From JACCXJ01 sp052387115 (lineage in GTDB: Bacteria > Pseudomonadota > Gammaproteobacteria > JACCXJ01), in assembly GCA_052387115.1 (NCBI GenBank), contig JBQTJM010000121.1, positions 1 through 10,724 on the forward strand: a DNA stretch of 10,724 nucleotides. Direction: 5' to 3'. Every line of letters begins with the position of its first letter. Position 1 is the stretch's first letter. A model generated the notes under the pieces. The model saw only the letters and a program-made list of their open reading frames with translations. It was not told the origin of the DNA and did not search any database. Below, one piece after another: positions 5,571-10,724 of the stretch. The position numbers were made by a program, and so were the translations under genes.

Positions 5571-7052
5571 TCAGGCCTTGCGCGTGATGCCCAGCTTCTG
5601 CATGCGGGACTGGAGGGTGGTGTACTTGAGGCCGAGGAGGTCGGCGGCGCCGCCCTTGCCGCTCAGGCGCCAGCCGGTGGCCTCCAGCGCCTTGACGATG
5701 TGGGCGCGTTCGACCTCTTCCAGCGTGACCAGCGGAGACGCGGGTACATCAGGGCGCGCCTCCTCGAACCAGCTACCGAGCGCGAGACAGCTACCGTGGG
5801 TGAGGATGACGGCGCGCTCCAGGACATGCTGCAACTCTCGCACATTGCCCGGCCAGGCGTAGCTCTGGAGGGCCGTGAGCTGCGGCTCCGGCAGCGATCC
5901 GACGGTCTTGCCGTATTTCGCGGCGTACTTGTGCACGAAGTGTGTGACCAGGGGCGCGATGTCGTCCTTGCGTTCGCGCAGCGGTGGCAGCGTAATGGGA
6001 AAGACATTCAGGCGATAGTAGAGATCGGGTCGGAACCGACCCTCCCGGGCGCAACGGCTGAGATCACGGTTGGTCGCCGCGATGATGCGCACATCGACCT
6101 TCAAGGTACGGGTACCGCCCAGGCGCTCGAATTCCCCTTCCTGCAGGACCCGCAAGAGCTTGGCCTGGAGATCCAGGGGCAGCTCGCCGATCTCGTCGAG
6201 GAACAGCGTACCCCCATCGGCCAGCTCGAAGCGGCCGGGCTTGCGCGCGAGGGCGCCGGTGAAAGCCCCCTTCTCGTGCCCGAAGAGCTCGCTCTCGATC
6301 AGGTTCTCCGGCAGCGCGGCGCAGTTGAGCTTGACCAGGGGTTTACTACAACGCCGGCTCAGCCGGTGGATCGCCTGGGAGATAGGCTCCTTGCCGGTAC
6401 CGGTCTCGCCGACGATCAGCACCGAGGCGTCGGTGCCGGCGACCTGCTCCACTTGGTTCATGACCTCGGACAGCCCCCCGGTTGTGCCGATGATCGTCTC
6501 GCCCTCCTGGACGGCCCGCAGCTCTTCCTCCAGATACTGCGTCAAGCCGCGCAGTTTCCCCATCTCGGCCTCGGCCTTCCTGCGCTCCTCGATGTCGCGC
6601 AGGACCAGCGTGTAGATCGCTTGGCCTCCCGCCTCCGCCTGGGACAGGCTGGCCTCGATGGGAAAGACCTCGCCGTCGGCACGCACGGCCTGGTGACCCT
6701 GTGGCACCCAGATCGGCGCTTGCAGTAGCCGTCCTACTGCGGCCCCGCTCACGTACTCGGTCAGCAGCTGGCACAAGCGCTCCGAGAGGAATCGTTTGCA
6801 GGGCTGGCCGATGGCCGTGCCGGCCGCACATCGAAACACCCGCTCGGCGGCGCGGTTGAACAGGGTGACGCAACCGTCCTCGTTGACGACGATGATCGCG
6901 TCCATCGCCGATTCAAGGATGCTGGCCAGCCGTTCCTGGTCTTCTTGGTGTTGCTGCTTGAGCTCTTGCAGTTTAAGGTGGGTGGTGACGCGCGCGAGCA
7001 CCCTCTTCGTGCTGAAAGGGTTTGGTGATGTAATCGACGGCGCCGAGCTCAA
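5571..7052 (-). CDS. Sigma-54-dependent transcriptional activator (PAS, AAA+, Fis-type HTH)
   Basis: The frame gives 493 residues. A coiled stretch (about 20-48) leads to a PAS domain (about 45-160: SILESAMDAIIVVNEDG, then VLRDIEERRKAE). The AAA+ domain (185-410) has Walker A GETGTGKE (215-222), the sigma-54 contact loop GAFTGA (262-267), Walker B GGTLFLDEIGELP (280-292), the arginine-finger region FRPDLYYRLNVFPI and sensor II WPGNVREL. The Fis-type helix-turn-helix is at about 445-490. One oddity: the Walker A flank reads GKEPIS where relatives have GKELIA. The TTG start at 7052 is only where the open frame begins; the natural N-terminus is a receiver domain in the next frame, cut off by an extra G near 7001-7003. 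An internal ATG at residue 50 is another possible start. It probably binds the palindromes at 3307-3343 and 4528-4564, since copies of its 3' end adjoin both. Confidence 0.88.
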   Translation of the reverse strand: MSSAPSITSPNPFSTKRVLARVTTHLKLQELKQQHQEDQERLASILESAMDAIIVVNEDGCVTLFNRAAERVFRCAAGTAIGQPCKRFLSERLCQLLTEYVSGAAVGRLLQAPIWVPQGHQAVRADGEVFPIEASLSQAEAGGQAIYTLVLRDIEERRKAEAEMGKLRGLTQYLEEELRAVQEGETIIGTTGGLSEVMNQVEQVAGTDASVLIVGETGTGKEPISQAIHRLSRRCSKPLVKLNCAALPENLIESELFGHEKGAFTGALARKPGRFELADGGTLFLDEIGELPLDLQAKLLRVLQEGEFERLGGTRTLKVDVRIIAATNRDLSRCAREGRFRPDLYYRLNVFPITLPPLRERKDDIAPLVTHFVHKYAAKYGKTVGSLPEPQLTALQSYAWPGNVRELQHVLERAVILTHGSCLALGSWFEEARPDVPASPLVTLEEVERAHIVKALEATGWRLSGKGGAADLLGLKYTTLQSRMQKLGITRKA

Positions 7053-8067
7053 AGCCTTTGACCTTATCTGCCGTGGTAGTCAGGGCGGTCATGAAGATGA
7101 TGGGAATATCTTGGGTGGCGGGACGTTCTTTGAGCAAGCGGCATGTGGTAAACCCATCCATCTCAGGCATCATCACGTCGAGCAGGATAAGATCGGGTCG
7201 GACGTAGTCGGTCTGCTCGATCGCGCTTTCACCATCCTCGGCAATCGAGACGTTAAGGTCTTGATCGCGCAGATCGGCGCCCGTCAACAACACCGGGATA
7301 CGCTGGTCGTGCTTCGTCCTCCAGGTAGTCTCGTGGACCTCCGTAGGTCGCGGACCCGGCAGCCCCCTGGGAAAATCTTCTTCGGCAAAAAGGCGTTCTA
7401 TCGACTGGCCGATCAACTCAGCCTCCGTGTAACCGAGGAGCTGTAACGCCGCCGGGTTCACCGTGAGGATGCAACCAGCCGGATCGGTCACGATCAAGGC
7501 CTCCCCCATCTGCCGGATGAGGCCCGCGACATAGTCCCGCGAGACGGTAGTATCCCTGAGCCTCAATGACATGGTATTGAATGCCTCTGTCACGCGCCCG
7601 ATCTCGTCTCGGGAGCCGGGCTCGGCGATGGTGCCGAACGCGCCTTGGGCGAGCTCTGCCACCGCCCGCTGCAAGCCGAGGAGCGGACGCGTGATCCCGC
7701 GTGAGACATACCATGCCGCGAGGGCCGACACGACCAGCACGAATCCGAAGACCCCGGTCAGCTTGCGCCCCAAGCTCCGGGCGGGGACCAAGGCGATATC
7801 CTCCGGTAGGCCGAGGATCAACGTCCATCCGTTCCCTGGGTAAGTCCCTACTGGGTAACCTGCAATGCCACGTTCCTTTGCAAACACGTACAGTACACCC
7901 TGGTAGGTGATGGCGTCGGGTATCGCCGCGGGTTTGGCGATCCGCTTCTCGATCAACGGCCAGATCGTAGCTCTTTCCCGCAACGCTGCTTTGGGGTCGT
8001 AGCTGGAATAGATCAACCGTCCCGAGCGATCGGCAAGGTCGATCCGAAGTTTGGGATCGACGCAATA
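6973..8067 (-). pseudogene. Histidine-kinase/receiver hybrid remnant (Cache, TM, HAMP, PAS, partial REC)
   Basis: The open frame runs from 8067 with a TTG at 8016 as the only near start, giving 347 residues. In order: the tail of an extracellular Cache-like sensor domain (RLIYSSYDPKAALRERATIW and GYPVGTYPGNGWTLILGLPED), one membrane helix (about 86-104), HAMP (105-158), PAS (about 160-250), then a receiver domain lacking its first strand and acidic pair but keeping the phosphoacceptor in DLILLDVMMPEMDG (D280), the T310 region and K332. The PAS end (PVLLTGADLRDQ) runs straight into the receiver (LRDQDLNVSIAEDGE), so the HisKA and HATPase domains are gone: an in-frame deletion fused two adjacent genes. 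The first sensor membrane helix and start codon are also missing. At the 3' end an extra G shifts KPFQHEE away from VLARVTTHLKLQEL, which continues in the activator frame. Not functional as a kinase. Confidence 0.8.
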
Positions 8068-8131
8068 CTATTTCTATCCGCCCGCGGGTGGGCGGGCGTG
8101 GTCGCCGTGAGCCGCTCGCGCCGCAAGCCCC

Positions 8132-8161
8132 TTGACAGCCGCGGGTGACGTCGGAGATAGT
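8132..8161 (+). promoter_or_regulatory. Possible promoter of the riboswitch-btuB transcript
   Basis: TTGACA (8132-8137) is a perfect -35 box; GATAGT (8156-8161) follows after 18 bases as a weak -10. A start near 8168 would place the first bases of the RNA at the riboswitch P1 stem (8169), which fits well. Confidence 0.5.
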
Positions 8162-8163
8162 GT

Positions 8164-8372
8164 GCCGGCTTCAGGTGTCCCGGAGGACCTTCGTCCGATG
8201 GGATGAAACGGGAAGCCGGTGCGCTCCGGGGATCGATCCGCGAGCAATGCCGGCGCTGCCCCCGCAACGGTAAGCAAGCAACGGAGCGGCACTACGCCAC
8301 TGTGCTACGGCATGGGAAGGCGCCGCCCAGGGTCCCTACCCGCTTGCGAGCCCGGAGACCGGCCTGAAGGGT
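8164..8372 (+). promoter_or_regulatory. Cobalamin (adenosylcobalamin) riboswitch
   Basis: All core elements of the cobalamin family are present in order: P1 5' strand CTTCAGG (8169-8175), TGAAACGGGAA (8204-8214), GCTGCCCCCGCAACGGTAA (about 8255-8273), GCCACTG (8296-8302), ATGGGAAGGCG (8312-8322), and the B12 box AGCCCGGAGACCGGCC (8349-8364), closed by CCTGAAG (8363-8369), which is exactly complementary to the 5' strand. In known examples binding of the cobalamin cofactor lowers expression of the downstream uptake gene. About 125 bases separate it from the btuB-like ATG; a long helix there can mask the ribosome binding site. Confidence 0.95.
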
Positions 8373-8441
8373 GTTGCTATGGCATTGCGGAGGGTGATGC
8401 CGGGGCGCCCGGGCCATCGTTTCCGCCTCCCGCCTTGCCCC

Positions 8442-8491
8442 TTCCTCTGCGTGCCTTTCACGAGCTTGCTGCGCGGGTGCGCGCGGAGGAG
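8442..8491 (+). promoter_or_regulatory. Shine-Dalgarno-masking hairpin (riboswitch expression platform)
   Basis: TTCCTCTGCGTGC (8442-8454) can pair with GCGCGCGGAGGAG (8479-8491) over 13 continuous base pairs including three G-U pairs, with a 24-base loop. The 3' strand contains the Shine-Dalgarno sequence GGAGGAG that lies 6 bases before the ATG at 8498. This suggests control of translation rather than termination; no T-run terminator is seen between aptamer and gene. Pairing was found by eye. Confidence 0.6.
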
Positions 8492-8497
8492 AAAAAC

Positions 8498-10504
8498 ATG
8501 GTACTGCGCCGAATGCCGGCAGTCCTACTGCCCCTGGGTTTCCTGTCCTGTTGCCCCTTGTTCGCCGCCGATGAGACGGTCGAGCTCGAGCCGATCATCG
8601 TCACCGCCACGCGGCTCGAGATGCCTCTCGATCAGATCCCCGCTTCGGTGTCCGTGGTGGAAGGCGAGGACATCGAGCGCGCGCAGGTCGTGGACGTGCT
8701 CGAGGTCCTGCGCGACATCCCGGGCTTCACCATCGTGCAGACCGGGAGCCGCGGCGGCACGACCTCGCTCTTCGCCCGAGGCGGCAATTCGAACTTCAAT
8801 CAGGTCCTGATCGACGGCGTCAAGGTGAACCAGGCAGGCGGAGCGTTCGATTTCGACGACCTCACGACCGACGGGGTCCACCGCATCGAGATCGTGCGCG
8901 GACCGCAGAGCGCGCTCTACGGGTCGGACGCGATCACCTCGGTGGTGCAGCTCTTCACCCGCCGTGGCGATGGGCCGCTAGCCGCTCGCTTCGGCTTCGC
9001 CGGCGGCGAGTTCGAGACCTTCGAGGAAAAAGCTAGCATCTCGGGCGGCACCGAGCGCTACGGCTACACGGTCGATGTCGGACGCATCGACACCGACGGT
9101 ATCCTCGACTTCAACAACCGCTACGGGAACACCACCGTCGCCTCGCGCTTCGATTGGAGCCCCGTCGAGACGCTCGACCTCACAACCACGGTCCGCTTCA
9201 ACGACTCGCGCTTCGACGTTGCAACCCAAAGCGCCGGAGATCGCTTTTCGCCGCTGGACCCCAACCAGTCCGGGGAGAAGGACCGGCTGATCGTCGGCCC
9301 GCGCGCAGTCTGGAACCCCTACCCCTGGTGGCGCCACGCACTCCAGCTCGGGCTCTACCGCGAGGATCGCAGCTTTGACGATCCCTTCGATCCGAGCCCC
9401 GATCCCTTCGATCCGAGCCCCGACTTCGGTTCGTTCGTGAGCGACACAAGCGAGGAGCGGCTCTCGGCCGACTATAACTCGACCTTCTTCCTGCCGTCCG
9501 TCGCCGGGCTCACGCCGACCATGACGCTCGGGGGCTACGCCGAGGGCGAGGACTTCGAGCAGGACTCGCTGTTCTTGTTTCAAGGCTCGGGGACGCCGGA
9601 CCGCATCGACGAGAGCCGGGACACGCAGGCCTTCTACTCTCAACTGATCCTCGACTGGCGCGAGCAGGTGACGCTCGTCGCCGGATTCCGCCTCGACGAA
9701 GGCTCGACCTTCGGCACCGAGGTGAACCCGCGCGTGGGGATGGCCTATCGCCTCCCGGCAATCGAGACCAAGCTCCGCGCGAGCTACGGGACCGGCATCA
9801 AGGCGCCGACGTTTTTCGAGAACTTCGTCAGGAGCGCCTTTGCGATCGGGAACCCGGACCTGGATCCCGAGCGTTCGGAAAGCTGGGAGGTGGGCCTCGA
9901 TCAACCGTTGCCCTTCGACGATTATCCGGGCGAGCTCTCCGTCACCTACTTCTCCGCGGATTTCGACGATCTCATCGGCTTCGTCTTCCGTTCGACGCCG
10001 AGCTTCAACATCCAGCGGCCGAGCTTTTTCAACATCCAGCGAGCGCAGAGCCGTGGCCTCGAAGTCGGTCTGCGGGTCGTGACCCCGATCGGCATCGGCC
10101 TCCGCGGCAGCTATACCTATCTCGATACCGAGGTGGTCGAGTCCGGTCCATCGGGCGGCACGCTGTTCGTCGAGGGCGAGCCCCTCCTGCGCCGTCCCGA
10201 GCATTCCGGCGCCTTCACCATCGACTACGCCGTAGACCGCTGGACGGCCAGCTTCAACCTGACGATCAAGGGAAGCTCGATCGACGGCGATTTCAACGCG
10301 GACCCGGCCGCGCGAGTGCGCCTCGACGGATACGCGAAGGCCGACATCGCCCTCGCCTATCGCCTATTCGAGAACCGGCTCGGCCTGGAGTCCTTCTCGA
10401 TCACCGCCAAGGGGCAGAACGTCTTCGACGAGGACTACGAGGAGGTATTCGGCTTCTCGACCGCGGGGGCGAGTTTTTTGATCGGTTTCCGCGCCGAGAT
10501 GTGA
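8498..10504 (+). CDS. btuB: TonB-dependent outer-membrane cobalamin receptor (BtuB-like)
   Basis: The 668-residue receptor moves corrinoids across the outer membrane using TonB energy. The ATG at 8498 is chosen because GGAGGAG precedes it and MVLRRMPAVLLPLGFLSCCP gives a signal peptide (cut near residue 23). The open frame extends upstream to 8219 but only by reading through the riboswitch. A TonB box-like stretch (ETVELEPIIVTATR, 27-39) is followed by the plug domain (about 42-153) with the markers LIDGVKVNQAGG and IEIVRGPQSALYGSDAI; the latter is close to the BtuB motif. The barrel fills the rest, ending GQNVFDEDYEEVFGF and SFLIGFRAEM. The last residue is Met where most barrels end in Phe. 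Two short in-frame duplications (residues 295-308 and 501-515) lie in likely loops. The riboswitch upstream makes cobalamin the probable substrate. The frame is intact. Confidence 0.93.
   Translation: MVLRRMPAVLLPLGFLSCCPLFAADETVELEPIIVTATRLEMPLDQIPASVSVVEGEDIERAQVVDVLEVLRDIPGFTIVQTGSRGGTTSLFARGGNSNFNQVLIDGVKVNQAGGAFDFDDLTTDGVHRIEIVRGPQSALYGSDAITSVVQLFTRRGDGPLAARFGFAGGEFETFEEKASISGGTERYGYTVDVGRIDTDGILDFNNRYGNTTVASRFDWSPVETLDLTTTVRFNDSRFDVATQSAGDRFSPLDPNQSGEKDRLIVGPRAVWNPYPWWRHALQLGLYREDRSFDDPFDPSPDPFDPSPDFGSFVSDTSEERLSADYNSTFFLPSVAGLTPTMTLGGYAEGEDFEQDSLFLFQGSGTPDRIDESRDTQAFYSQLILDWREQVTLVAGFRLDEGSTFGTEVNPRVGMAYRLPAIETKLRASYGTGIKAPTFFENFVRSAFAIGNPDLDPERSESWEVGLDQPLPFDDYPGELSVTYFSADFDDLIGFVFRSTPSFNIQRPSFFNIQRAQSRGLEVGLRVVTPIGIGLRGSYTYLDTEVVESGPSGGTLFVEGEPLLRRPEHSGAFTIDYAVDRWTASFNLTIKGSSIDGDFNADPAARVRLDGYAKADIALAYRLFENRLGLESFSITAKGQNVFDEDYEEVFGFSTAGASFLIGFRAEM
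9380..9421 (+). repeat. 21-bp perfect tandem duplication inside btuB
   Basis: GATCCCTTCGATCCGAGCCC plus C occurs twice with no mismatch (9380-9400 and 9401-9421), coding DPFDPSP twice. It is in frame and adds seven residues to what is probably an extracellular loop. Perfect identity suggests recent slippage. Confidence 0.9.
9998..10042 (+). repeat. Imperfect in-frame tandem repeat inside btuB
   Basis: CCGAGCTTCAACATCCAGCG is followed at once by the same unit with an added TTT (CCGAGCTTTTTCAACATCCA, then GCGA). The coded repeats are PSFNIQR and PSFFNIQR (residues 501-515). It is older than the 21-bp duplication at 9380-9421, judging by the extra codon. Confidence 0.8.
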
Positions 10505-10603
10505 AAACGACCATGACGCGATCAGCTTGGTCGTGACCGCAAGTGACCGACCGGATAGACTGTGACCCCAAGTGATACCCACCACCGCAAGAGGAAGAAA
10601 CCC
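10505..10603 (+). other. Gap after btuB with a hairpin and short direct repeats
   Basis: ACGACCA (10507-10513) and TGGTCGT (10528-10534) form a 7-bp stem with no T-run, so termination is doubtful. GTGACCGCAAGTGAC (10533-10547) and GTGACCCCAAGTGAT (10562-10576) are near-identical 15-mers 29 bp apart, of unknown meaning. The distance to the next gene is short enough for cotranscription with btuB. Confidence 0.4.
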
Positions 10604-10724
10604 ATGAACGACAAGACCGACCGCCACACCGTTCTCATCGCCCTCGCCCTGGCGCTCTGCATGGCCGCCACGCGCAGCGACCACTTCGCCGGCGAATTGC
10701 ACCTCCCGGATGCCTCTGCCGCGG
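10604..10724 (+). CDS. Membrane protein start, probable cobalamin-locus gene (cut by window end)
   Basis: Forty codons are visible: MNDKTDRHTVLIALALALCM, then AATRSDHFAGELHLPDASAA, running off the edge. AGAGGAAG seven bases upstream supports the ATG. After a short charged head there is one hydrophobic segment (about 9-22). The RSxHFxxxLHLPDAS pattern resembles the N-terminus of small multi-spanning membrane proteins I recall downstream of riboswitch-controlled btuB genes in proteobacteria, sometimes labelled cobalamin transporter. That is memory, not a search. Position and spacing suggest one operon with btuB under the same riboswitch. Confidence 0.6.
   Translation, partial: MNDKTDRHTVLIALALALCMAATRSDHFAGELHLPDASAA

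Noticed and set aside
8078..8095. CCGCCC-GCGGGT-GGGCGG inverted repeat before the riboswitch
   Set aside because: There is no T-run and low complexity; it is likely chance in GC-rich DNA between divergent units.
8219..8497. Upstream extension of the btuB frame by 93 codons
   Set aside because: It would code through the cobalamin riboswitch, and the signal peptide and Shine-Dalgarno sequence place the start at 8498.
8978..10204. Minus-strand open frame of 408 codons
   Set aside because: It is antisense to the intact btuB gene, without any domain; a GC-codon-bias shadow.

Overview
The window is GC-rich bacterial DNA whose genes look like those of a Pseudomonadota member, most likely a gammaproteobacterium. 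The signs are a REP-associated tyrosine transposase remnant, a BrnTA module, a sigma-54 activator of NtrC type, and a cobalamin-riboswitch-controlled TonB-dependent receptor of BtuB type. No marker gene fixes the species. Roughly the first 8 kb, nearly all coded on the minus strand, is accessory DNA full of truncations, frameshifts and duplications. The last 2.6 kb, on the plus strand, is an orderly vitamin B12 uptake locus.

Positions 1-1156 hold the degraded C-terminal end of a RAYT transposase, then a BrnTA toxin-antitoxin operon whose toxin is frameshifted in a run of five C. A gene-free stretch follows with a REP-like palindrome. Positions 1157-3111 hold a TPR protein that has lost its N-terminal part, starting right at the stop codon of a small secreted protein of unknown function.

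Positions 3111-8067 are the most interesting part. Two secreted-protein genes, an unknown (2419-3111) and a beta-helix protein (3669-4322), each have a diverged copy of the same upstream block. Read in the direction of transcription, the block is: the last codons of a sigma-54 activator, a 37-bp nested palindrome (CTACCGATATTTCGGTA and its mirror), then about 100 bp further a -24/-12 promoter (TGGCACACGCGTCGC) with exact GG-N10-GC spacing. The full-length activator (5571-7052; PAS, AAA+ with GAFTGA, Fis-type helix-turn-helix) lies upstream on the same strand. It has identical 3'-end codons but no complete palindrome, and a DUF433/DUF5615 toxin-antitoxin pair sits between it and the first target. 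I infer a self-contained regulon in which the activator binds the palindromes and drives the secreted proteins through sigma-54. It has duplicated and is now decaying: the receiver part of the activator is cut off by a +1 frameshift and fused to a histidine-kinase remnant that has lost its catalytic domains.

Positions 8132-10724 read rightward: a possible sigma-70 promoter, a cobalamin riboswitch, a hairpin that can mask the Shine-Dalgarno sequence, a BtuB-like outer-membrane receptor of 668 residues, and the start of a membrane protein probably also linked to cobalamin. This is a normal corrinoid-repressed uptake operon.
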